A stretch of DNA of 64,000 bases from assembly GCA_028023455.1 (NCBI GenBank), contig JAQFVV010006312.1:2767898-2831897 (forward strand), written 5' to 3'. The position numbers and the translations under genes are program-made. The notes beneath the pieces are model-generated. The model searched no databases. It was not told the DNA's origin and saw nothing but the letters and a program-made list of their open reading frames with translations. Positions 1 to 9,761 of this stretch are shown piece by piece. How positions within the stretch are numbered: the stretch's first letter is position 1; every line of letters begins with the position of its first letter. This DNA is from Epiperipatus broadwayi. Lineage: Eukaryota > Onychophora > Udeonychophora > Euonychophora > Peripatidae.

Positions 1-249
1 TAAATTAATAATAAACATTGAACTTTATTCAACATTTTGTTTACTGTTATCTGATCTGCCAATTGCTATTTGCCAAGAATATGCTATGCTCTTCATGATC
101 TGAAGGCAATTTTAGATATAAAAGTGGCATTAAAGCTGTGGTAGGCATTTATAATTGGTATTCTCACCAATAAACTATACATTTTTAGGCTAGAGATCAA
201 GTGATGCCTTCTTGTGATGCATATTAGAGTACCTGCTGTCCATTACTAT

Positions 250-285
<36 letters not shown>

Positions 286-290
286 TATAT
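250..290. repeat. (TA)n microsatellite
   Basis: An alternating TA run with one interrupting G abuts the hairpin element at 291-412. Similar tracts border most foldback and Penelope pieces in this window. Confidence 0.9.
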
Positions 291-412
291 TATCCACTTA
301 GGAGTGCTTTCGATTATCCCAATAATCCGTGTCAACTAAAGCTTTGAAATGCTTTTCAAAGCTTTAGTTGACACATATTACTGGGATAAGCGAAAGCACT
401 CCTAAGTGGATA
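291..412. mobile_element. Hairpin MITE-like inverted repeat
   Basis: Two 59-bp arms (291-349 and 354-412) are reverse complements with about four mismatches around a 4-bp spacer. The outer ends read TATCCACTTAGG...CCTAAGTGGATA, so the element is bounded by TA, as expected for a TA-targeting (Tc1/mariner-type) MITE. A (TA)n tract directly on the left makes the TA duplication uninformative. It has no coding capacity. It could equally be a small foldback element of another kind. Confidence 0.65.
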
Positions 413-549
413 AAATATTTTTTAAGTATTTAGTTACTGTATTGACAAATATTCAGTTATATAATTACATATATTGCTTTAAAAATACAGACATTGAATC
501 ATAATATTATATATATATAAACAAAAAAAGACTTATAAATCCAATAACT

Positions 550-590
550 AATATTATATTTCAACCAGAGGACTGGTTTTCATCAGAAAA
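550..590 (-). ncRNA. Hammerhead-ribozyme-like core (incomplete)
   Basis: On the minus strand the invariant CTGATGA (580-586) is followed by a 6-bp hairpin (AACCAG pairing with CTGGTT, loop TCCT, one extra A) and then GAAA (559-562). This is the order CUGANGA, stem II, GAAA of a hammerhead. A short stem III (ATA/TAT) can be drawn downstream, but I find no convincing stem I because the 5' side is poly-T. It is probably the decayed terminal region of a Penelope-like element, which are known to carry hammerheads. Confidence 0.4.
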
Positions 591-955
591 AAAAAAAATA
601 CACAGTAAAATGGCGATAATCAAAAATTACAGATTTGGTAAAAAATTAAAAATTTAACAAAACCCCCCTGATTGGTCACAAAATCTAACACAGAATATCT
701 ACCCAATCAATGACAAAATTCAAACAAAAAAAAAAAAAACTACATTCCCTCCTAATCAAGCTTAAATTCTATTTAAATTAAAATAAATATAAAAAAAAAT
801 ATAAAAATAAAAAATCCAAAATTAAAAATTAAAATATACATATGTGCATACATAGAAAAATTAAACTATGCTCACATACAAAAAATAGCTGTGCTCACAT
901 TAATATTCATTAAAAACTAAAATACTTATACATTTTAATTAAAAATTATAGTTAG
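591..955. other. AT-rich, A-run-rich non-coding sequence
   Basis: Many poly-A runs and no reading frame. It may be the rest of the minus-strand element whose hammerhead-like core is at 550-590. It ends where the Gypsy LTR begins. Confidence 0.4.
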
Positions 956-2630
956 TGCAAAGTATATATATATATAAGTACATTGTTATTGAATTGTAGT
1001 GTTATTTAAAAGTATTAATATCTCATAAATTTTGTCTTTTAAAAAAATAAAGTGAGAATAAAAGTTAAAAGTTGAAAGAAAAAATTAAAAAACTAAAAAG
1101 TAGGGTTTGGGGGGGGGGTGTTAAAGAAAATAAATAAATGCTTTTAAAGAGGGTAATTTTTTTTTTTTTAAGAAGAAAAAAAAATCAATCTTATAAAATA
1201 AAATGATTTAATATTATTTTGATTAGTTTGTAATAAAAAAAAATAATAAAGAGAATTCCGTTTTGTTTTATAATAAAACAATTAAATGTGTGTGTGTGTA
1301 AAAGTTTTGAAAAAAAAATAGAAGCCCAATCAGAGCGAAGTAAAGGACAGTAATTTCACGAGACAATAGACGCTGGAGATAACAAAAATTTTCCATTGTT
1401 AAAACGTTTTAAAAACTTCTAACATTCCATTTATTTCTGATATCTTAAAAACATTTAAAAATATTTCTTGAAGTTACAGATATAACAATTATATAAATTA
1501 TGTCTACTGGAATGATGCAGTGTTAATTTTACCACATTGTACAATAAGCTGGAGCCTCACTGCAAATAGCATCAGCAGATAGTTCAGAGGGTAAATCATG
1601 GTCCAGTAAAGCAATAAAGTACCAGAGTGTCGATGCTGAAAAATCCACAAAAGTTGTATAATATCACGAAGTCAAAGAGGGTTTGCTTGAAGTTAGCGCT
1701 AATCGGTCATAATAACTTTTAGAGAAACTACGTTGTGCTGTGTACGTCATTTTGAATTTCCAAATCCTAGGTAACTTTTGATTTTAGTATTCTCTCATTC
1801 TTGATTTTCTTTTAAAATAAAAAAATAAACTGTGATAAATAAAACTTTAAACTTTATAAAATAATATTTAGGAAATATAAATGATATCGGCTTCTATATT
1901 TAATTACATTTATAGACAATGTATGTACGTATGTGTATATTTTAATCTAATATGTCATGTATATTTTATTTAATATAATGTATTAAAATATTTATTTAAA
2001 ATGAAAAGAGTATGCGTGTTTAACTTATAAAGCAAAACGATTGGTTTTTTTTTAAGAAAAGGAAATACTTAAACTGTCATTTAATTATTTACGTTTATAT
2101 TTTGAATACACACATTTATGATGAACAATATTTTAATAAGATGGGAATGGAGAGATTTAGTTATTAATAAGAAATCTTTAAATTAAAATTAAAAGAATAA
2201 AAAAACTATATTTTTTAAAAGTAAAGATTTGTTGTTTAAAGATGTTTATGTTTTCATGTTCCATTAGTTGTCATTATTATTGAGATAGGATTATTAGAGA
2301 GAGTGGAGTTTTATTTTTCTTAAAATGTAGTTACAATCCGATGAGCTAGTTGGAGGCTCAGGTATTGGATTTAGTGCTGATAAGATAAACATGTTGATTA
2401 CGAATTAATTAACTGGTGTCTAAATGGTTTACTTTAAAAATAAATAAAGTGTTTGTTTGGTTTGTATTTGTCTAGTAGCTGAGTGTTTATGTTATTGTTA
2501 ATATGCTGCTAATGATATTTTGCACTGTACCTGAGGACCAAGCACCTTTAAAAATTGGATAATAAGGAAGGTAGAATATTTAGATTCCTATTTGTCATGA
2601 TAGTTGGATGTAAAGAAGGTTGGCGGTTCA
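956..2630 (+). repeat. 5' LTR of the Gypsy element
   Basis: Direct repeat of 6931-8631. It ends in GGCGGTTCA. The first bases are altered: where the 3' LTR starts TGTACCAAAGTACATTG, this copy reads TGCAAAGTA, then a short (TA)n, then GTACATTG, so a microsatellite has expanded inside its 5' edge. Apart from that, the two LTRs align along their whole length. Confidence 0.9.
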
Positions 2631-2633
2631 TTT

Positions 2634-2651
2634 TGGTGCATCAACATGGCC
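2634..2651 (+). promoter_or_regulatory. tRNA primer-binding site
   Basis: TGGTGCATCAACATGGCC lies three bases after the LTR end and starts with TGG, the complement of a tRNA 3'-CCA. This is the expected minus-strand primer site. I cannot assign the tRNA from sequence alone. Confidence 0.6.
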
Positions 2652-2774
2652 CAAAACTAGACGTTTCAAGTGGTAGGACCAACGTAAGTTGTAGTTGGAT
2701 GTTCATTAGACATATTAACATGGTCTGAAACTAATTGTTTCAAATGGTAAGACCAATGTAAGTTGTAGTTGGAC
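2640..2774 (+). repeat. Tandem duplication in the Gypsy leader
   Basis: Two diverged units of about 65-70 bp (about 2640-2711 and 2712-2774) share the pattern CAT..TAACATGG...GTTTCAA.TGGTA.GACCAA.GTAAGTTGTAGTTGGA. The first unit overlaps the primer-binding site, so the second unit carries a degenerate copy of its 3' half. The rest of the leader to 3105 shows nothing recognisable. Confidence 0.7.
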
Positions 2775-3105
2775 ATTTTTGAGGTGGGATAGCCAAAGTT
2801 AGTTATCAATAATATAGGTGACAGTTAGTGAGAAAAAAGTTAGAAGGCATGATGGTGTAGTTTTTTTTTTTGAGAGAACCAGTCAGATTAGTGCAACTAG
2901 TAAACAGTGTTTATTGTATGACAATATATAATGTGGAAGCATAATCCTTAAAAAAGGAAAAAGGGACACTCTGTACAAATGAGGATAGACAAGCAGTAGG
3001 TGTAAAAATATAACTTCAAGAGGGCTAAGTTTGATTGTACTTATGTTTTGAAATAGGGAAAAAGAATTTTACTCTGTAAATGAAATTAGATAAATTAGTG
3101 GTGAA

Positions 3106-3525
3106 ATGGAAACAGCATGCTGGGTTATGAAAATAAAGATTTTATCGGGAAACAGAAAGAAAATACCGAATAGACATTTAGAGTGTTTAGAATGGTTTTT
3201 CCCCTGTAATGAGTTTAATGAATCAACTAAGGTTAATATAGCTATTAGTTATATACAGGCTGAGGCTGAAGTTTGGTGGTAGTCAATGGGAGTAAAACCA
3301 ACAAGCTTTGAGGAGTACAAACAGGTATTGCTGTCAACTTATTGGGGGAGGAACTTAAGGAGATGGTTAAGCATCAGGCAGAACAGGATAAATGGGAGGA
3401 TAGGGAAATTATTGAGCACATTTTTTCATAGACAAGTAGCAAAATTGAGAATAGTTATAGCATACAAGTTGTCTGAACAGCAAATTTTGTGTATAGTAAG
3501 GCGAGGTTTTCCAGAGGATATTTGA
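3106..3525 (+). pseudogene. gag: Gypsy gag remnant
   Basis: From the ATG at 3106 the frame reads through a capsid-like segment with the AEVWW / SFEEYKQ... pattern of Gypsy Gag proteins. A TAG at about 3280 breaks it just after the WW, and a frameshift follows at about 3350, after which the expected residues continue in another frame. The product would form the capsid-like particle that packages element RNA. The capsid-like part continues to 3525. I see no convincing CCHC zinc knuckle before the protease. Confidence 0.7.
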
Positions 3526-3534
3526 AAGTTAATA

Positions 3535-4140
3535 ATGGTAAAGGACACTATAGAACAAACTGCAAAGATACTTATGGCATTGCATAGCAATAGACAATAT
3601 GAGGAAAGTTGGAGCAAAGACGGGAATGCTGAGAATACTCATGGGCAAGTAGCAAACTTGACACAAAACAAGGAGGAGGAGTTGAGAATGGCATCTTATT
3701 CATGCCCAAAAATAGAAGTGAAAATCGAAGAAATAACTGCAAACATGCTGTTTGACTCAGGAAGTCAGGTATCAGTGATTTCACAGAAAATTTTTGATGA
3801 AATATGTTGGAGCGATGTGAAACTCAAAACCTTGCCATTAAAGAATGTATACATAATGTTGGTGAATGGAAAAAGAGCCAAGTTGGCATCAGAACAGGCT
3901 TGGATAAGTATAAATATAGCAGGAAAGGTATATAACCACATTATGTTGATTTAGAGGGACTGATACATGATGTTATCCTGGGTTCAGATTTTATGTGTGA
4001 AGTTGGATGTGTGTTAGATTATGAGAAATGACAGGTGAGAATTAGCCAGGTGGAAATCCCATTTGATGTGTGTGAGATAAATAATGTTAATGCAGAGTGT
4101 GATGTAGAATGTGCAGGAATAGAAATAGAGGAAAAGTTGA
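3535..4140 (+). pseudogene. pro: Gypsy aspartic protease region
   Basis: An open frame of about 139 codons contains the retropepsin active-site motif DSGSQVSVIS (D at about 3751), preceded by a typical strand (KIEVKIEEITANMLF). The frame stops at 3954. Further protease-like sequence follows in another frame (GSDF at about 3980) before the RT region. In this family the protease cuts the Gag-Pol polyprotein. Here it is split by at least one frameshift and by internal stops. Confidence 0.8.
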
Positions 4141-4189
4141 TGGCCAATGAGTGAGGAAATGATCATAGAAAATAGTTGAAATAGTTATT

Positions 4190-5050
4190 GGGTGTGTATG
4201 AAAGTATATTTTCAGAAGTTTCTGGAGTCATTGAGAGGTATGGGCATAGGATAAAGCTTATGGAAAACTGACTATATCAAGCATGAGCATACCCTATATC
4301 ACATCAATATAGAAATGCAGTGGAGAAACAACTAGAGCATATGTTAAAGTGGGGAATTATTTCTAAATGCTCTTCTCCATATAACAACCCGCTAGTTACA
4401 ATAAAGGCAAAAATGAGTCTATTCAATTGTGCCTAGATGCTCAGCAATTGAATAAAATAACAGTGTTAGATACCAATGCACCACCACCTATAAATGAATT
4501 ATTAATGAAGTTTCATAAAAAAAGATATTTTCAACTTTTGACCTAATGACCAGTTACTGGCAGACCAAGCTGCATCCTGAGGACCGGAAATACATTGCTT
4601 TCTGCTATAACAGATGGGCATATAATTTCAACTGAATTCCCTTTGGTTTAAAAAACAGTGGGGCAGGATTAATGCAATGCCTTGATCAAATGTTATCTGA
4701 TAAAATCAAAAACTTGATTACTATGTATGTGGATGATATTATTTTAGCCTCAGAAATTGTGGAAGAACACTTTGAACATTTGAAAATGCTATTCGATGAA
4801 TGTAAAAATAAGGGAATTAAATTAAATTTGGGCAAAAGCCATTTAATGACTACAGAAGTAAAATTTTTGGGACACATAATTAGTGAACAAGAAATATCTC
4901 CAAATCCAGAAAAAATCCAAGCTATAGAAAATTTTCCCAGGCCAACAAAGAAGAAAGACATCAAGTCTTTTCTTGGGTTGTGTAAATTTTTTTTAATCGA
5001 TTTTATAAAAAATTTTCCTCAGATATGGGGCCTCTTTTACAGCTATTAAG
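4190..5050 (+). pseudogene. pol: Gypsy reverse transcriptase remnant
   Basis: RT motifs appear in order: a segment like SPYNNPLVTI (about 4376), QLNKIT (about 4445), FSTFDLMTSYWQ (about 4530), FCYNRWAYNFN.IPFGLKNSGA (about 4600-4665) and the catalytic box YVDDIILAS (about 4724-4750). These are followed by KSHLMTTEVKFLGHIIS and the thumb-like PTKKKDIKSFLGL. A stop interrupts the sequence before IPFG, and indels shift the frame upstream. Both catalytic aspartates of the YVDD box are kept. Confidence 0.92.
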
Positions 5051-5623
5051 AAAAGATAAAAAAATGGGCATGGGAAGAGAAACAAGAGTGCAGTTTTGAA
5101 AGTGTAAACAAAGGTTTTTTGAAAGAAGTCATGTTGACACACCCAGATTTTGGTAAACCATTTATAGTACAAATGGAAGCAGTGGAATCAGATTGGGGGC
5201 TACATTATCTCAGGTGTAAGATGATGGAAAGTATGTGGTACTTTTCTTTGTAAGTCATTTATTAAATGGGCCAGAGAAAAATTATACTGTAACTGAAAGA
5301 TAGGTTTTAACAATCATGTGGGTCTTTAAAAGTTTAGGCAGTACTTAATAGGGTTGCAGGTGATAGTGATCAATGACCACAGGAGCCTTGAGTTTCTTAA
5401 TCATAGTTTTCTTACAAATAGTAGGTTTATCCAATGGAGTCTATTCTTGCAAGAATTCGATTATAGTATACAGTATTGTCTAGGCAAAGACAATATGATG
5501 GCAGATGCTTTAAGTCGATACCTGATAGAACCTCAGATCCAACATTTAAATTGTAATAATGCATACATAGCAATGGCAGAAATACATCAAGGTGAGGAGA
5601 TAGAATGTGGTTTGAAAAAGTGA
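5051..5623 (+). pseudogene. pol: Gypsy RNase H region
   Basis: The segment begins with a short tether, then HPDFGKPFIVQ (about 5140) where the first acidic residue of Gypsy RNase H is usually DAS; here it reads MEAVESDWG. The later part is intact over about 89 codons: VINDHRSLEFL (about 5365, matching the TDHKSLxFL motif), SRFIQWSLFLQEFDYSIQY and GKDNMMADALSR, the standard C-terminal signature. Stops occur at about 5218 and 5300. Confidence 0.85.
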
Positions 5624-5628
5624 GAGTT

Positions 5629-6788
5629 GCAAGAAAAGGATGCAGAATGTAAACACATAATATAATATTTGCATCACCAATCTATAGGTGGCCCCATAAA
5701 CAATACACTTTAGAAAGAAATGAAACAATATTGTTTAAAAGATGGACTTTTGCAATTGCAACACAAAATGAAAGATAGCGAAGATATGTGAATCGTTCTG
5801 CCAATGGTTGTGCGCTAACAGATGATCAAGTACATACATGAAAAATATGAACATTATGGGGCATGAAAAACTGAAGGATGGAAGGGGTGTATAGTGTGTG
5901 CAAAAACCAATATAGTGTGTGCAAAAACCAAACCTCCTAATATGTCAAATGTGGAGCCATTGAGACCTATATATGCATATCAGCCTAACAGTTTATTGGC
6001 AATAGATTTTTATGGACCATTACCTCAAATTAATTGAAATAAATATTTGGTTGTGACATGACATTTTTTCCAAGTTTGTGGCTATTTACCTGGTGGTGCA
6101 AGCTGATGCTACACAGACTATAAGGGTTCTTGAACATCAACATTTTCAGGATGTGGGAATCCCAAAACAAATAATGTCAGATCATGGAACACCTTTTATG
6201 TCTGAAGAATGGAAAAAATGGATGGAGCGTCACAAGATAAGGCATACCTTCACTTCAATTCACAATCCACAATCTAATCCATGTGAATGAATCATGAGGG
6301 AATTGGGATGTTTATTTCATGGGTACCTACAGAATAATTATCATAGATGGGTGAAGGAGGTGACAAGAGTAGCTGACATGATAAATTGGTCAAAGAATGA
6401 ATCAACAGGATTCGAGCCTATTAGACTCCATCAAGGAAAGAATGCCCTATATCCATTCAAAACTATCTTACCAGTTAGAGCACCATATATTGATAAAAAA
6501 AAAGATATAAATGAGGCATATCATAAGCTTAGAAGGATGGGCAGTATAAGACAAAAGAGGCAAGGGAAGGTCAAATGTGTGTTTAAGTTGGGGGATGAAG
6601 TAATGGTGAGGGTAAATCCAGTAAGCCATCTGGAGAAAGGAATATATAAAAAATTTCAACCAATATACAATGGGACATATAAAATCATAAAAAAATATGG
6701 AATTAATGTATTTGAAGTAGCTCAGGGGTCGAAGAAAATAGGAACATTCAATGCTCGATCTCTACAATTACTGAAAAAAAAATTATAG
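5629..6788 (+). pseudogene. pol: Gypsy integrase remnant
   Basis: An N-terminal zinc-binding segment (H...H at about 5833-5855, then CxxC near 5895-5930) precedes the core. The DDE triad is recognisable: D in IDFYGPLP (about 6007), D in SDHGTPF (about 6180), and E 35 residues later at about 6286, immediately followed by a stop. The C-terminal domain continues in an open frame (6294-6788), rich in basic residues with an SH3-like end (GDEVMVRVNP, YNGTYKIIKK). A perfect 21-bp tandem duplication (5890-5910 / 5911-5931) lies inside the zinc finger. Confidence 0.9.
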
Positions 6789-6911
6789 TAAATAAATATG
6801 ATTACACGGGTATAGGAAGACCAATTGTAATTAAAAAAAGTGATGGGAGGTAAGATAATATTTATAAATTTAGATTTTGAAACTAAAATGCTCAGAATGA
6901 TATTTTAGTTT

Positions 6912-6930
6912 AGGGGAGGGACAGAGATAA
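6912..6930 (+). promoter_or_regulatory. Polypurine tract
   Basis: AGGGGAGGGACAGAGATAA lies directly before the 3' LTR start (TGTACC) at 6931. This is where the plus-strand primer of an LTR retrotransposon should be. Confidence 0.75.
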
Positions 6931-8631
6931 TGTACCAAAGTACATTGCTATTGAATTGTAGTGTTATTTAAAAGTATTCATATCTCATAAATTTTGTCTT
7001 TTAAAAAATAAAGTGAGAATAAAAGTTAAAAGTTGAAAGAAAAAATTAAAAAACTAAAGAGTAGGGTAGGGGGGGGGTTGTTAAAGAAAATAAATAATAA
7101 ACGCTTTTAAAGAGGGTAAGATTTTTTTTTATTTTTAAGAAAAAAAAATCGATCTTATAAAATAAAATGATTTAATATTATTTTGATTAGTTTATAATAA
7201 AAAAAATAATAAAGAGAATTTCATTTTGTTTTATAATAAAACAATTAAACGTGTGTGTGTGTAAAAGTTTTGAAGAAAAAATTGAAGCCCAATCAGAGTG
7301 AAGTAAAGGACAGTAATTTCACGAGACAATAGATGCTGGAGATAACAAAAACTTTCCATTGTTAAGATGTTTTAAAAACTTTCAACATTGCATTTATTTC
7401 TGATATCTTAAAAACATTCAAAAATATTTCTTGAAGTTACAGATATAACAATTATTTAAATTGTTATGTCTACCAGAATGATGCAGTGTTAAATTAATTG
7501 TATTGTACAATCAGCTGGAGCCTCACTGCGAATAACATCAGCAGATAGTTTGGAGGGTAAATCATGGTTGAGTAAAGCAATACAGTACCGGAGTGTTGAT
7601 GCTGAAAAATCCATGAAAGTTGTATAATATCACGGAGTCAAGGAAGGTTTGCTTGAAGTTAGCACTAACCGGTCATAAATAACTTTTAGAGAAACTATAT
7701 TGTGCTGTGTACATCATTTTGAATTTCCAAATCCTAGGTATCTTTTGATTTTAGTATTCTCTCATTCTTGATTTCCTTTTAAATAAAAAAATAAACTGTG
7801 ATAAATAAAACTTTAAACATTACAAAATAATATTTAGGAAACGTAAATGATATCAACTTCTATATTTAATTATATTTAAAGACATTGTGTGTACGTATGT
7901 GTGTATTTTAATCTAATATGTCATGTATATTTTATTTAATATAATGTATTAAAATATTTATTTAAAATGAAAAGAATATGTGTGTTTAACTTATAAAGCA
8001 AAACGATTGTCTTTTTTTAAGAAAGGGAAATACTTAAACTGTCGTTTAATTATTTATGTTTATATTTTGAATACACACATTTAAGATGAACAATATTTTA
8101 ATAAGATGGGAATGGGGAGATTTAGTTATTAATAAGAAATCTTTAAATTAAAATTAAAAGAATAGGGAAACTATAATTTTTAAAAGTAAGGATTTGTTGT
8201 TTAAAGTCGTTAATGTTTTCATGTTCAGTAAGTTATCACTATTATTGAGATAGGATTATTAGAGAGGAAGGAGTTTTATTTTTCTTAAAAGGAAGTTACA
8301 ATCCGATGAGCTAGTTAAAGGCTCAGGTATTGGATTTAGTGCTGATCAGATAAACATGTTGATTATGAATGTAATTAACTGGCACCTAAAGGCTTTACCT
8401 TAAAAATAAAGTGTTTGTTTGGTTGGTATTTGTCCAGAAGCCAAGTGTTTATGTAATTGGTAGTTTGCTGCCAATGATATTTTGCACTCTACCTGAGGAA
8501 CAAGCACCTTTAAAGATTGGATAGTAAGGAAGGTAGGGTATTTAGATTTTTATTTGTTGTGATAGTTAGATGTAATAAAGGTGGATTTCTATTTGTCATG
8601 ATAGTTAGATATAATGAAGGTGGGCGGTTCA
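6931..8631 (+). repeat. 3' LTR of the Gypsy element
   Basis: Starts TGTACC and ends TTCA. Compared with the 5' LTR it carries an extra 39-bp tandem duplication near its end (8545-8583 and 8584-8622, diverged by several bases). The right flank starts directly with a short (TA)n. Confidence 0.9.
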
Positions 8632-8773
8632 ATATATATATATGAAAAACAAAAAAACAAGTTAAAAACTTGCTAACACTTGTATTTATGTTAACAGATG
8701 GCATTCTACCAAAAACACCATCAAGCGTAAGTTTATATAAATGTCAGAGCATGCATTCACTATCTTTAACTTT

Positions 8774-8833
8774 AATTCCACTTTCAGATCATGATTTCAA
8801 GCTATTTGCTATCATCAGTGAAAGACAGGAATT
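8774..8833 (-). ncRNA. Hammerhead ribozyme, type I (minus copy)
   Basis: Reverse-complement twin of the motif at 9252-9311, identical over the whole ribozyme. The core CTGATGA is at 8812-8818, GAAA at 8795-8798 and the stem I strands at 8819-8824 and 8781-8786. The outer stem I helix pairs 8828-8833 with 8774-8779. Cleavage is predicted between the bases at 8787 and 8786 on the minus strand. Confidence 0.85.
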
Positions 8834-9251
8834 TTAGAAACTAGATCTAAACACAAACTCTGAGCGTTTATGAGTTTATGAAACAGTTTCTATTCAGCTT
8901 GCAAGTGTGAATCTTTTAGACATGTAATGTCTTCAAACTCAGCGTAGCAAGCCAGATAGCTTGACAGTGTTTTTGGTTGAACACCATCTGTTGACATAAA
9001 TACAAGCGTTAGCAAGTTTTTAACTTGGTTTTTTGTTTTTCATAAATGTACCTTTGAGGTCTCTCTAGCAATAATATATATTGCAGAGGCTTCTACTCTG
9101 TGGTGATGCTGAACTGAGATCAGACCCATATAGCTATCTGGCTTGCTATGCTGAGTTTGAAGACATTACGTGTCTAAAAGATTCACGCTTGCAAGCTGAA
9201 TAGAAACTGTTTCATAAACGCTCAGAGTTTGTGTTTAGATCTAGTTTCTAA

Positions 9252-9311
9252 AATTCCTGTCTTTCACTGATGATAGCAAATAGCTTGAAATCATGATCTG
9301 AAAGTGGAATT
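9252..9311 (+). ncRNA. Hammerhead ribozyme, type I (plus copy)
   Basis: All invariant parts are present. Stem I is AATTCC (9252-9257) with GGAATT (9306-9311), then an internal loop (TGT / T), then CTTTCA (9261-9266) with TGAAAG (9299-9304). The core CTGATGA is at 9267-9273. Stem II is AGC/GCT closing a 5-nt loop (9275-9285) with a U-U at its base. GAAA is at 9287-9290. Stem III is very short (A9290-T9297, T9291-A9296). The cleavage-site C is 9298. The short stem III and looped stem I are typical of hammerheads from Penelope-like elements and metazoan retrozymes. Activity is inferred, not shown. Confidence 0.88.
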
Positions 9312-9413
9312 AAAGTTAGAGATAGTGAATGCATCCTCTGACATTTATGTAAACATACGCTTGACGGTGTTTTTGGTAGAACGCCATCTGTTGATATATA
9401 TATAAATATATCA

Positions 9414-9761
9414 TCAACCATTATCAATCCACTGCAGGATGAAGGTTTCTCCAAGTTCAATCCATCTTTTGTGAGCTTTAGTTTCTTTTCTCCCCATCAC
9501 CCCAGCACGCTTTCTTATTTTATCCATCCATCTCACATGTGGTCTCTCTCTGGGTTTTTTATAATCTCTTGGAATCCAGTTTAAGATTTTAACTGTCCAC
9601 CTATTATCATCTCTTCTAGAAATATGTCCAGCCCAACTCCATTTCAGTTTTTTAATTTTTTCAATGAGGTCAGTAACATCTGTTTGTTCACTTATCCAAA
9701 TATTAAATTTTCTACCTTTTCTTGTTATTCCCAATATGCATCTCTCCATACTAATGACCAA
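9414..9761 (-). pseudogene. RTE-like non-LTR retrotransposon, C-terminal fragment
   Basis: A 115-codon open segment on the minus strand matches the region after the RT domain in RTE-type endonuclease/RT proteins. It contains MERCILGITRKGR, a helix DVTDLIEKIKKLKWSWAGHISRR, then DNRWTVKILNW and RPHVRWMDKI...W. The first ATG is arbitrary, since the fragment is 5'-truncated. The end at 9414 is near the element's 3' end and lies just beyond the hammerhead-bearing repeat. Decayed relatives occur at 31630-32430 and 61200-63350. Confidence 0.8.

Larger units (their letters stand above)
956..8631 (+). mobile_element. Ty3/Gypsy LTR retrotransposon, disrupted
   Basis: A complete but inactive element of about 7.7 kb: 5' LTR, primer-binding site, gag, protease, RT, RNase H, integrase, polypurine tract and 3' LTR, all on the plus strand. 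The domain order PR-RT-RH-IN is that of Ty3/Gypsy. Stops and frameshifts break every domain, and the two LTRs differ by scattered substitutions and small indels, so the insertion is not recent. The LTRs (about 1.7 kb) are long compared with an internal region of 4.3 kb. No clear target-site duplication is visible because both flanks are AT-rich or (TA)n. Confidence 0.93.
8642..9395. mobile_element. Hammerhead-bearing compound inverted/tandem repeat
   Basis: 8691-8960 is the reverse complement of 9131-9395. In addition 8642-8726 is the reverse complement of 8959-9043, and the segment at 8961-8995 is repeated in direct orientation at 9361-9395. The plus-oriented part is therefore one 400-bp monomer (8961-9360) plus the start of the next, while the left half is an inverted partial monomer. 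Each orientation carries one hammerhead ribozyme. This is the architecture of a Penelope-like terminal repeat or a retrozyme-like non-autonomous unit, folded back on itself. No coding capacity was seen. Confidence 0.8.
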
